Positions 33,400 to 44,389 of a DNA stretch of 64,000 bases are shown here, piece by piece (within the stretch, counting starts at the first letter, position 1; each line of letters opens with the position of its first letter). The notes under the pieces were generated by a model. That model was not told the origin of the DNA. It saw only the letters and a program-made list of their open reading frames with translations, and did no database searches. The translations under genes were made by a program, and so were the position numbers. Origin of the DNA: Phocoena phocoena (Eukaryota > Chordata > Mammalia > Artiodactyla > Phocoenidae); assembly GCF_963924675.1 (NCBI RefSeq), contig NC_089232.1, positions 29,648,842 to 29,712,841 of the forward strand, in the 5' to 3' direction.

Positions 33400-35465
33400 T
33401 GTGCATGATATGTGTGAAAGACTCTGTACTAAACCAAAGGAAAGAACTAGCATGTTTGGGATTCCTGAGTAATTTCTGGGGTTTTTAAGACAGACCTTGA
33501 TATTCTGAAGAGACAATGCCCCCATCTTTTGTTCCAGGACTGCCTAGATCTTGCCCTGAACCTCCTCACTTTGGCTGAAGATCGGGGAGCCCTCCTGGTG
33601 GGACCCCGGAGCAGAGCATTTGGAGGGTTCACTGCCTTGATCACTCTAATTTCTGTTCTTCAGGGGAGGGGGATGGGACACACAGAGTCCGGGTCATGTC
33701 TAATGGCCGACCATTTCTTTACAACTAACTGTTCCTTCGCTTTTCTCTCAGTACCTTGTCCTTCCCACTGCCTCTATCCAAATGCTTCATTCCTAATCCT
33801 CTAAGCTACAGAAGCCCTGAGCCCAACATAAGATCTGACCCTCGGTAGGTAGCCCAAAGTTGAAGCAGGATGGAAGGGAGGGAAGGAGGAAAGGTGGGAG
33901 AGGAAAATTCATTTTCAGATCGAAAATGTCTGGCAGGAGGATAGTAAAGGGGAAAGAAAGGACCAAAATATGTAGACTTCCTGCAGCATCATTTGGTGTC
34001 AGCACACACGGTGCACAATCAGCACAGAGAGGTTGCCTGATCTCCGTTTTAACAAAGTGACTATCGAATAGTCAAAATAGTAAACATTAAAGCTTTGATA
34101 TGCTGGGGAAGGGCACAAGATTCTGACCCCCCATAATTCAGCTTGACTCATGGGGGGATGCCCACTCCATCCCTCTCCAATCTAAGGAACATCAGGGGAG
34201 AATCTTGGACCTTCTTCTCATCTCCCTCCCATCTGCCCCTGGGCTAGCCGAGTTGGCGATCTGGTCAGAGCCGACACTTCCCTAGCAGGTTTCACAGTGG
34301 ATGGGCTGACTCAGGTGCCACCTTCTTGTTTCTTTCACTTCCTGGGACTCAGCCTTCCCAGGCCGGCCGGGCCAGCCTCCTGTCTCCTCTCACTTCTTGT
34401 GCTGTAACATGGCTCCTAGAGAAGAAGGCAGCCACATCCTCACAGCTTGTCTGTGGCCGGGTGGACCAGCCTACAGCCGAGTGGGAGGGTGACTGCCAAG
34501 TCTGCCACACGGCCCCAGGCTGCCGAGTCACAGGGGGCTGGGGGAAGGAAGCTCCCCTTGGACTTCCAGATAGAGCTTCCTGTCCACCCAGCTCATCAGA
34601 GCAGCTCTGCTTTGGGGAGATGCTGGGCACTTGTCCAGAGATTAGGGAGCTGCTACTTTGTTTCCCTTTTGGATTTTATCCTTATGTTCAAGACTCCCTT
34701 GACAGGAAAGCTGGAAGGCAGGGAGGTGAACAGTAGAATTCAGGCCCCAGACCTCCCTGGGAACCCCTAACAAGGAGCCAGAAAGCGATAACTCAGCAAA
34801 GATGCTAACAATGCATCCTCAAGGTCACATTTCCATCAGGTTCTGCTCCAGAGGCAGATAGGGGGAAGAGCACAGATAGGAGACTTGAGATTTCGGCTCT
34901 GCCCCGAAGGAATCCTTCCTCCTCCACGGCCCAGTCTCATCACGTGCAGAATGAGAAGCTGTGTCTAGAAGACCCCAGAGGACCTCACAACCTCTCATGT
35001 TAAGCAACTTCAGGATCGGAATTCAGTTTGACGCCTTCAGCGCTGTGTGCAGGACAGAAGCCGAAGGAACTTAATGGTGGAGCGGTGGAGTTAGGAGAGA
35101 AACTCACATGTGTGAACCAACTGGAGACAAATGCTTGGCAGAGTTTGATTGAATGCCTGAGTGAGTGGATCAGACCGGCAGTGCCGGCTTGTGGGCTGGA
35201 AATCTTGCAAGGGAGCTGTACGTCCATATGCCCTACAAGCATCTACCGAAGGCTGAATAAATAATACAACTTGCACGTATATGTGTGACTATTTTTCAAA
35301 TCATCAATGTTGCTGTCACGAATGAAACACAGATTCACTCGAAAGTGGTCCTGCATGCAGACCGCCTTTGGGTTTCTAGGTAGTTTCTCAAACAACAGAC
35401 CTTATAAAGACAACTGCGGTTAACAGTGAAATAAAACGATATCTGTGCTCTTCTTTAAAATACTC
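33400..35465. other. Unique non-coding DNA, nothing recognised
   Basis: No gene is recognised. The 136-codon plus frame at 34,326-34,736 has no known domain and no clear splice or promoter context. Confidence 0.45.
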
Positions 35466-35469
35466 AAGG

Positions 35470-35786
35470 GAAAAAAGGCAGGGGGTAGATGAAACTAGAA
35501 GGAGAGAATGTTAATAATTATTGAAGCTGGATGATGAGTACATGGGGGGCTATTATACTGTTGTCTTTACTTTTGTATGTTCAAACTTTTCCATAATAAA
35601 ATGTTTTTTGAAAAGTATAAGTGCTCTTATGTGGTCATTCATGGAATCTTTTGACATTTAAAAAGGGATTTTTTTGTGGAAAGCTGTTCACAATACATTG
35701 TTGGATGAAAAAAAAAGCAGTTATGAAGTCATACCATATGTAAGTATGACTTCAATTCTTTTCCTTTAAAAAAGTAAGTGCGAGTA

Positions 35787-35826
<40 letters not shown>

Positions 35827-36000
35827 TCTAGAAAAAGGGCTTACTTTTCTAGATGGAGATGTGAATGGTAGTTACCTCTAAGTAGAGGGAATAGGGCCAT
35901 TTTTATTTTATTTATTCTGTTTATCTGTATTTCTAATGAATCTGTTTTCCTTTTGCTGTCCACCCAAAATATTATATTTTAAAACATTATAATAAGTATT
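35470..36000. mobile_element. Old LINE-like 3' fragments with a (GT)n insert
   Basis: 'gatgatgagtacatggggggctattatactgttgtc..cttttccataataaaatg' and 'ggttacctctaag..gtatttctaatgaatctg'-type text resembles 3' UTR fragments of old mammalian LINEs. A perfect (GT)17 microsatellite occupies 35,792-35,825. Family assignment is uncertain. Confidence 0.4.
35792..35825. repeat. (GT)17 microsatellite
   Basis: A perfect 34-bp GT run. Confidence 0.97.
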
Positions 36001-36244
36001 CTCAGAGTCAAAAAGGCTGGGAGGTATTCATTTGGACCCTCCAGTATGGTCAGAATGCAGGCTTCAGGGAGATGGGCATGGGGACCAGGCCTTGGGAAGC
36101 TGTCATGGCGGACCGCCTAGCACTGGGTCTTAAGGACAGGCAGGGTTTAGACATCCTGAGGTGGGTGGGAGGGCGATCCAGGCAACACAAAAACAAGTAC
36201 ATCCTGTCTTGAGACAGTGGCCTTCCCAGAGCAGGGGTGAGCCC

Positions 36245-36297
36245 GGGGGCCAGGGGGCCAGGGGGCTGTGGAGCAGGGATGGAGGGGCTGGGTGGGG
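36245..36297 (+). other. G-quadruplex-forming candidate
   Basis: Three GGGGG runs spaced by CCA (36,245-36,265) are followed by GGG, GGGG and GGGG runs with short spacers. This fits the pattern of four or more G3+ tracts with loops under 12 bases. Confidence 0.6.
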
Positions 36298-36299
36298 CA

Positions 36300-37685
36300 C
36301 GGCCTTTAAGGGCCATGGGGTTCTGGGAAAAGAGGAGCCTGAATGTCTGGCTAAAAATTGTCCCGGGTATGTGAGTAAGTGTGCACGCGCGTATTAACTG
36401 TGGCATTCAGAACAAGGGATAATTGGAAAAACATGACCGATGCTGAGCCACACGCATTCGGGGACATGTGGCTCCGGTTCTGGGATTGTTTGTCATTCCT
36501 TATTTCAGGAAAGCAGGAAGACAAAAGATGTAGCTTCGAACGTAACGAAGACTCAGATGTCACCGAGGAATCAACATGGGGCCAGGACCACCATCTACCA
36601 GCAGCTGCCTTTTGGGGCGGCCACCCACCCCATGACCAGCCTCATGCCTGGGCTGTCCATATGCACTGTGCCAGTTGCCAGACAGGACCCAGGGCCCTCC
36701 GAGATCTGAGCTTTCGCACGCTGGGAGAGGGAACTCTGGCACCTTCCCAAGGGTTTGCCGGAAGGGAGCTGGAGGGGCAGCGGGATGGAGAGGAAGAGGC
36801 TACATTACAGGCAAACTGGAGACAATCCGGGAAACTCCCAGAAACCCCAAGACAAATTGTGGAGTGAGCCTGGGTGATCCACAGAGGCCTACATGACCTC
36901 ATGAAGGCACAGAGGACACTGGCTTCCAAAAGCCAGGGAAGTCGATGGCCCACTTCTCTGCACTGCTGTGTCCTTACTGGCAATTGAAGCGGAGGCATCG
37001 GGATTGGGGCAGGGGCTCAGATCAGACCTCCCGGGGACCTGGAGAGTGAGGAAGACTTAAACAGCATCCAAACGCTAGGCTGGGCAGGTGGACTCCTGCT
37101 GGGACGATCTGCATTCAAACCCCTTTGAGTAATGTGATGGAGAACGGGCTTGCTAACTGCTAGCATCCAGCTTCTCTGAGTTCCTTCACTCACTGGGACC
37201 CAGCAGAGTTTGACTCCTCATCTAGTGCATAAAATCTTGGCATTTTAGAACTGGATGTGACATTACCAAAACTTGTTCTGACCTTTGAGAGAACACGGTG
37301 CCTGGCTCTGAGTAGTGGCTCAACAAACGTGAGGTCCATTTACTGTCCCTATCCCAGCCCTGAGTCCCAGGAAGCCTGGGTGGCAGCCTCACCAGAAAGG
37401 CAATAGCTTCCTCCTTGCTCTTCCAGCCAAGTCCTTTCCCCCTTCAATCAGCCAAAAATAAGGTTGGAGTTTTTCAAAATGTTTACTAGGAAACTAAGAA
37501 ACAAACAGAACAAAATGGAATGAAAGTGATGGAGGTTGAGGAGCTACTACAGAACTCCAGAATTTATCAACAGTCTTGGATCAAAGAACGCAACCTAAAT
37601 CTCCCAGGATTTTTTTTTTTTTTGTAGAAGTGTTTCTTATTTTAGTGTTCTAATTCTCTTTCTTATTATTTTTGCTAATATTTTT
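36300..37685. other. Unique non-coding DNA, nothing recognised
   Basis: The 162-codon plus frame at 36,379-36,867 is the longest in the area. It has no domain I recognise and overlaps a comparable frame at 36,440-36,709. A good acceptor-like sequence ends at 36,508 but no matching donor was found. A 15-base T run lies at about 37,610. Confidence 0.4.
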
Positions 37686-37689
37686 GAGC

Positions 37690-37890
37690 ATTTGCCATGT
37701 GTCAAGCACTTTGCAATGCGATCATGAGCCATTTTATCATACTCAAGCAATGTGCACATATATCGTTTTATCAGGCTCAGAGGGGTTAAATAATTTGCCC
37801 ACATTCGCTCCTCTGTGGCAGGAATGAGAGCTGAAACCAGGCTCTCTGACCCCCAAACCTGTGTTTTGATCACCTTCTTCCCTGCCTCTC
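37690..37890 (-). mobile_element. MIR SINE, reverse orientation
   Basis: 'gagcatttgccatgtgtcaagcactttgcaatg', 'atcaggctcagaggggttaaataatttgcccacat' and 'aatgagagctgaaaccaggctctctgac' appear in the order of a reverse-complemented MIR. Confidence 0.7.
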
Positions 37891-38939
37891 TTTGGCCATG
37901 TGTCTACATCCCTCCTTGTAATACAAGGCATCTAAGGGGGGTGGGGGTAGGGTGGACAGCCAGAAGGCACATGTAAACCTTGGAATCCACTTTTGGCCCA
38001 GACCTACTTTGTTCAAAGGCTCCCAACACTAACTATGAAACAGTTTGCGACTTCAGGAAGACAAATAAATGGGACTGCCTTGTATTTCCTTAACTTCTCT
38101 TTCTTATGGACTCAGGTACACAAAGTTACAATAATACCCAACTTACCTCTTGGCACTTTATCATCATTCGTTCATATGTGGCTCTAGAGTATTTTTTATT
38201 TATGTATTTTTGTTTATTTCTAAGAAACTGAACACCCACAGAGCACCACCCAACATTACGGATAACGAACGACTTCCTGTGTTCCCCTCCCTTCCTGTCC
38301 CTTGAGCCCACCACTTCAGAATAACTATGCTGAATATCATGTATACCATTCTCTTTTTTAAAAAAAAAGTGTAGTTTTATCAGACATATATGTATGTTTA
38401 AATATAAAACTTTAAAAATTTTACTTGTTTTCAAACTTGGGGGATTATAGCAGAGCACCAGAACTTTCCAAGATTTCTTTTTTTCCTCTCAGAATTATGC
38501 TACCGAGATTCACCCATGTCCTAGTGGGCCCTTTCTCTTTTTTTCTCTTTGATCCTGTCAATAAAAACAGACAGGTAAATAACTTTGCCAAGATTTTTGA
38601 TCACCTTTGCATCTGATATATCTTGCATCGTCACTTGAGTTGAGTTCTCTTCTTAAAGGACATTTCAAAGAGTGTCTTCAATGTGGGTTTTTCATGGTTG
38701 GTCATCCAAGTCCATGTATCACTAAGAATATTTTTATTAGGCACTGTCACTCAAATAACAATTTGGTTAGATGTATAATTTATGTATATAAATAACTGTG
38801 GTAAGAATGCATACATGAGACCTACCTTCTTAACAAAATTCTAAGTATATACTGCAGTATTGCTAACTCTAAGCATAAGGTAGTACAGAAGATCTCTAGA
38901 ACTAACTAATCTTGCATAACTGAAATAGATAAGTTGAGA

Positions 38940-40230
38940 TTATATCAAGCTAAAAAGCTTTTTCACAGCACAGGAAATGATCAACAGGGTGAAAAGACAA
39001 TCTATGGAATAGGAGAAAAAACTTGCAAATTGTATATCTCATAAGGGGTAATATCCCAAATATAAAAGGAGCTGAGCAGCAAAAAATAAATAACTCAATT
39101 TAAAAATGAGCAAAGGGGCTTCCCTGGTGGCACTGTGATTAAGAATCTGCCTGACAATCTAGGGGACATGGGTTCGAGCCCTGATCCGGGAAGATCCCAC
39201 ATGCCACAGAGCAACTAAGGCCGTGTGCCACAACTACTGAACCTGCACTCTAGAGCCCTCAAGCCACAACTACTGAGCCCACGTGCCACAACTACTGAAG
39301 TCTGAGCACCTAGAGCCCATGCTCCACCACTAGAGAAGCCATGACAACGAGAAGCCCACACACCGCAATGAAGAGTAGCCCCCGCTCACCGCAACTAGAG
39401 AAAGCCCGTGCACAGCAACCCAACACAGCCATAAATACATAAATAAATTTATTAAAAAAATAAAAATAGAAATGGGCAAAGAACGTGAATAGAGATTTCT
39501 CCAAAGACATATAAGGCCAACAGGTATGTGAAAAGAGGCTCAACATCACTAAGCATCAGGGAAATGCAAATCAAAATCACAATGAGATAACACTTCAAAC
39601 ATTTTAGGATGGCCATTATTTTTTTTAAAAAAAAGAGTGTTGATGAGGTTATGGAGCAATCAGAACCCTTGAACACTGTTGGTGGGATTGTAAATGGTAC
39701 AGCCACTATAGAAAACAGTACAGAGCTTCCTCAAAAAATTAAAAAATAGAATTACCATATGAACCAGGAGTTCCAAAAGAACTGAAATTAGGATATTGAA
39801 GGAATATTTGCACTCCTATGTTATTGCAGAGTTATTCAAAAGAGCCAAGATGTGGAAACAACCTAAATGCCCCATTACTGGATGAATGGATAAAGAAAAT
39901 GTGATATATACATGCAATGGAATATTATTTACCCATAAAAGATGGAAATCCCGCCATAGGTGACAACATGGATGAACCTCGAGGGCATTATGCTAAGTGA
40001 AATAAACCAGTCACAGAAGGACAAATACTGCATGATTCCGCTTACATAAAAACAGAAGGCAGAATTGTAGATGCCAGGGGCTGAGAGAAGGGGGAAAGGG
40101 GGAATTGCTGTTCAATAGTTATAAAGTTTCAGTTATGCAAGATAAGTAAGTTCTATAAATCTGCTGTACAACATTGCCCTGTGTTATTTTAAAATAATAT
40201 TCCCTGACCCCGTCTACAAAGCTAAAATAT
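38940..40230 (+). mobile_element. Old L1 ORF2/3' UTR fragment, split by a SINE
   Basis: The plus strand matches the end of L1 ORF2 and the 3' UTR. Blocks correspond one-to-one with those at 26,840-27,560 in the younger L1 (for example 'catcagggaaatgcaaatcaaaatcacaatgag' and 'gatgaatggataaagaaaatgtgatatatac'). It is diverged and interrupted at 39,116-39,469 by a CHR SINE. Confidence 0.85.
39116..39469 (+). mobile_element. CHR-type tRNA-derived SINE (long form)
   Basis: It starts 'gggcttccctggtggcac', has a B box GGTTCGAGCCC at 39,171-39,181 and the repeated 'gccacaactactga' body. It ends in a 'cataaataaat' A-rich tail. Flanking 12-bp duplications AAATGAGCAAAG (ending 39,115) and AAATGGGCAAAG (39,470-39,481) mark insertion into the older L1. 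A one-base difference between the duplications suggests considerable age. Confidence 0.93.
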
Positions 40231-40559
40231 ACCTAACACAGAATGCTCGAAAAGCACACAGAAGCACAGAGCAAAAGCCACCTGCAATGCTACCACCCTG
40301 AAATTTCTTCTGTTAATAGTTCAATGCATATAGATCCTGCCAAAACCTTCAAGAAGGTTGTAATGATGTACATGTCAACTAGGCGCTTGAGACTCCTATT
40401 TCCTGAGACCCAGTACTAATGATGGATAACATTGATCTTAAAAAGGTTTGCCAAACTGATGGTTAAGAAAAAATGTAATTCCTTGTTGGTTTAATTTGTA
40501 GTCCCGGAGCTTCAGGATGGTAGAGCATCACTTCATATGTTCATTAGCTATTGGCACTT

Positions 40560-40830
40560 CTGTAAGATGCTCATTCTTACTCTTTGCCCAGTTTGCTTTT
40601 GATTTGAATTTTTTCTTGTTGATTTGTAGAATTTCTTTGTATATTATTAATATTAACCCTTGTTATATGTGCTTCAAACATTTTCTCCTCTAAATTAGAG
40701 GGAATGTGATTTTCATTTAACTGTCTTTGAAAATACAGATGTTTAAAATTTTCATGTAGTTTCAATATTTTCCTTTAACATTTCTGAGATTGTGCAATGT
40801 CTAGGAAGGTCTTCCCTGTCCCACAATTAG
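40560..40830 (-). mobile_element. Old L1 fragment, reverse orientation
   Basis: 'ctctttgcccagtttgcttttgatttg', 'cttgttgatttgtagaatttctttgtatatt' and 'aaacattttctcctctaa' are the reverse complement of an old L1 ORF2/3' region. Short, no coding capacity. Confidence 0.65.
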
Positions 40831-42039
40831 AAGAAAAAAAATTCCAGAGGATCTGAATAATTATTTCTCTGGCAGATATGCAAATGGCCAACAAGAACAT
40901 GAAAAGATGATCGACATCGTTAACCATCAGGGAAATGCAAATCTAAGCCACGATAAGATACCATGTATCTACTAGGATGGCTATGATCAAAAAAACTGGT
41001 AATTACAAGTGGAGAAATTGGAACCCTAATACATTGCCGGTAGGAATACAAAATGGTGTGGCTACTTTGGAAAACAGTACGGCAGCTCCTCAAAAGATTA
41101 AACATAGACCGTACGACTCAGAAATTGTACTTCTAGATAAATACCCAAGAGAAATGGAAACAAATGTCCATGCAAAAACTTGTACACAAATGTTCATAAC
41201 AGCATTGTTCTTAATAACCAAAAAATAGAGACAACCAAAAAGTTCATCAACTAATGAATAACAATAAAATATGGTATTCCATACAATGGAATATTATTTG
41301 ACAATAAAAAGGAATGGAATACTGACACATGCTATAACATGGATGAACCTGGGAAACATTAGGCTGAGTGAAGGAAGCCCGTCACAAAAGATCACATGCT
41401 ATATATAATTCCATTTATATCAAATGTACAGACTATGCAAATCTATAGAGACAGAGAGTAGATTAGTGGTTGCCTAGAGGTGGAGAGGTGGTAATGGTTG
41501 TATAACTCAATGGCTTTTGTAATATACTAAAAGCTATTGACTTGTACACTTTTTTTTAATTTATTTTTTGCTTTAAAATATGCTGTTTATTTTTTTCTCC
41601 AGTTATAAAAATATACATCATCCAAACAGATAGTTTAGGAAGCACAAAAATCCACCCAGGAAAACAATAACAAAAGCCCCTCCTGAGGCCGTGCACTACG
41701 TACAGATGATGCCTTTTAAGTCTGGGCAGAAGACAGAAGAACTCACACTAAAAGGAAGGCTGCAGTAAGGCTCCAAAGTTTCTGCGTATAGAACGGTGGC
41801 CTTAAAGTCTCCTTCCCTTGACCATTTTTGATGCTGCAGAGCCCCACCCACCCGGGGACACAGGAAGAGCACGTCCCGGCTCCCTGGGGACAGGGCTGGC
41901 CTCTCCTCCCCTCAGCCAGACGCCCACGCCCATAGCCACAGGGGACGCCCCAGGGCTCCACGGGACATAGCGGGGACCTGGGGGCAGGGACCCCAAGCCT
42001 GTGGGTACGACCATGTGTCCCAGAGCAGGCCCCAGGAGA

Positions 42040-42225
42040 CGGGGCTGGAGTCCCAGCTCTGCCGCCCACTGTCCTTGGACCAGGCAGTCTCTTGGGCCTT
42101 GGTTTCCTCTTCTATAAAACGGGAATAACGCCCACCTCATGGGCTCCTGTAGGGACTAATTAAAACATGAGAAGCAGGTCACAGCACTGGCACATCTCAA
42201 GGGTCAATAAATATCACAGTACCCG
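42040..42225 (+). mobile_element. MIR SINE inside the LTO1 retrocopy (antisense to it)
   Basis: 'cttggaccaggcagtctcttgggccttggtttcctcttctataaaacgggaataa' and 'ggtcaataaatatcac' give a standard MIR. Because MIR is far older than the retrocopy, it was most likely already in the parental LTO1 3' UTR and was copied with it. Confidence 0.7.
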
Positions 42226-42609
42226 TCACTCCTTCCCGTTAACCTGCTTAGTGTCAACACTGTGGCTCTCATTTTAAAAAAACTGTCCCTCTGAGCGCTG
42301 ACCAAAGCCCGGGAGATGTAAAGGGGAGTTGGCTATCCAGAGCCAACTCAAGTCTAGATCCAGCCAGGCCTGCCAGGTGACAAGAACCCGTGAGCCAGCA
42401 GCCTGGACCTTGGACCAGAGAAGAGCAGCCCTGAGAGGGTCCTGCGAGGGCCGCATTCACACTACAGAGCAGATAGGGCCCAACAAAGGACGGGCTTTTG
42501 TGGAGGGACCCCGTGGGGGGCACCGAGGCGACCTGGCAGACCTGGGGGGAAGGAAGCCCTTTCACCGGCCACGCTGGAACCCTCCCTGCAAAACAATGAA
42601 TCCCCCCTG

Positions 42610-42639
42610 CAAAACAATGAGTTCCCCATCATTGTTTTG
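42610..42639. other. Perfect 11-bp stem, 8-base loop hairpin
   Basis: CAAAACAATGA (42,610-42,620) and TCATTGTTTTG (42,629-42,639) are exact reverse complements around an 8-base loop. The left arm is also part of a short tandem duplication: 'cctgcaaaacaatga' occurs at about 42,585 and again at about 42,606. It lies in the retrocopy's presumed 3' UTR. Confidence 0.8.
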
Positions 42640-43206
42640 CCCTTAATCACATTTTTAAACACTTAACATACGAACATCTGTTCCCTGATGTTTCGTCTTT
42701 GTGCGTCTGTCATCCTCAAAATGAAAGTCCAGAACCTTCTGCACTAATTTTAAAGTCGGGCTGAACATTTAGTAATGAACCAAGCTGCTTAAATTTCCCT
42801 ATAATTCTGTCTAAGTCTTCGTGAAGTTTATCATAAGTAGGGTCATCATAAGGGAATTTCTGAATCATTCCAATCAACGATACTAAAAGACCTTCAACTT
42901 TTTGCTGTCTTTCTCAGTGGCGCAACGGTGCATGAGACATCTCCAAGCAAAAGCGAAACCTTGGTAGCCCCCGATCTCAGATCCGATTTTAGCTCCATGT
43001 AATGTGCCATACTGTCTTCCTTCAGTCATACCCAAACTACTTCTTTCTTCATAGCCTTCCTGATAGCCTTCCCGGTGATACCACTTCTGAGGAGGTGAAG
43101 TCCACTTCCGGGGGCAGACACGCGAGGCCGACTTGTACACTTTAAATGAGCAAATTGTATGGTATGTGAGTTATGTCTCAATGAAGCTGTTTTTGGGGGG
43201 GGGGGG

Positions 43207-44385
43207 TTGTTTTTTTTTTTTTTATAATCTGCTTAAGTGAAAAGGAAATTTATTTACTCTGACAATGGAAAGTCCAGGACAAAGACTTAACATCAGGAGG
43301 TTTGGGGTTTTATCCATCTCTCTCCTTGCTCTTTGGATGTATAAAATTCATTCTCAGACTCTTTGTGGTTGGTCACATAGCCATCATCAAATAACCCAGG
43401 AGCATGGAGTGTTTTGGTTGACAGACCTGGATCACATGCTTGACTCTTGGTGCTGACGAAGAAGCTCTAACCAGATCACATGGACCAAAAATGTATGAAG
43501 GAGTGGATCCTCAAGTGAAGTTTGTGAGCTATTTCAGGAGAAGAGCCAACAGATGCCGGAGCAGCAATAGATATTCAATATGGAGACAATCAAATCTTCT
43601 GAAAATAATGGTGTTTTTGCATCTTTGTTTCCAATATTTATGCTACCCGATTTTTTTTCTTGTTGCATTGTCTAGGATGTGCAGAACTGTGTTGGAAAAT
43701 GTAGCAATAGTATTCCTTGACTTTAATGGGAATGCCTCTAGTATTTTACCGTTCTCGATAAAATGATGTGGAGCCTGAGCTCCTAGCCTCACCACTATAC
43801 TATCCTGGAGATTGGTCTGTACTGCTCAGAATGAGGGCTATAAATTCCTTGGAATAGAAATTTCAGGGAAAGGAGGAACCAACATCCTTGTTCCTGGCTG
43901 GGTCTGAGGTCTCTTCTGGTCCACAGAGCCCTTTTCACCAGGATAGATGCATGGTTCCCTCCAATACTGCTGCCCAAATGGGTTCCTAAAGATCCAGTCC
44001 ACCTATTCTCACACAACCCACAGTTTTGTAGAGAGAGAGAGTTTTTAGGAAAATGAAAAGCTTACGGAAATCCCAGCCAGACTCAGGTGAGAAAGGACTG
44101 ACCCCATCACAATGTCCATGCAGCTAACAGCTCTTATGTTCAAAAATGCTAGAGTGGACATCAAAATTAATGGAACCAGGGTTCCTTGGAAGCCTACAGG
44201 GCTTTGGTAATCCCTGAAAAGTCTGACTTGTCTTAGTTATGATGAAGGAAGTGTGGGAAAATGTAGGACAAACATTAGTAACAGCTGAAGACAATGTTGG
44301 AAGCCCTTGGGGTTAGCCAGCTCTTCCTAACAGAGGATGGAGTTGATTTCATGGGACTGAATAAGGAAAAATACCATTCATTCAT
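43207..44385. other. T run then diverged, unresolved repeat-like DNA
   Basis: A T run (about 43,209-43,223) follows the G run. The text 'gaaaggaaatttatttactctgacaatggaaagtccaggac' and 'ttgtggttggtcacatagcc' resembles a common old mammalian repeat whose start may be at 7,826-7,940. No gene is seen up to 44,385. Confidence 0.35.
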
Positions 44386-44389
44386 ATTT

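Larger units (their letters stand above)
41553..43130 (-). pseudogene. LTO1P: Processed pseudogene (retrocopy) of LTO1/ORAOV1
   Basis: On the minus strand, 43,074 down to 42,716 encodes most of LTO1. LTO1 is the partner of YAE1 that recruits the cytosolic iron-sulfur machinery to ABCE1. The deca-GX3 region is visible (REGYQEGYEE, EGRQYGTLHGAKIGSEIG, YQGFAFAW), followed after a single frameshift near 42,880 by 54 in-phase codons to a TGA at 42,716-42,718. No introns are seen. About 17 N-terminal codons are missing or replaced. About 1.16 kb of apparent 3' UTR follows, with AATAAA on the minus strand at 41,586-41,591 and a T-rich (poly-A) end at 41,551. A 13-bp duplication ACTTGTACACTTT flanks it (41,540-41,552 and 43,131-43,143). 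Confidence 0.88.
40840..43194 (+). mobile_element. Old L1 3' fragment, split by the LTO1 retrocopy
   Basis: The part at 40,840-41,552 aligns with L1 ORF2 end and 3' UTR text ('caagaacatgaaaagatgatc..catcagggaaatgcaaat', 'ggagaggtggtaatggttgtata'). Text resumes at 43,131 with 'cttgtacactttaaatgagcaaattgtatggtatgtgag..caatgaagctg', a known old L1 3' terminus. The interruption is the 1.58-kb LTO1 retrocopy. A 12-base G run follows at 43,195-43,206, then a T run. Confidence 0.8.

Noticed and set aside
36379..36867. A 162-codon plus-strand frame with an acceptor-like site inside it
   Set aside because: No family is recognised, no donor matches the acceptor at 36,508, and an overlapping frame is just as plausible.
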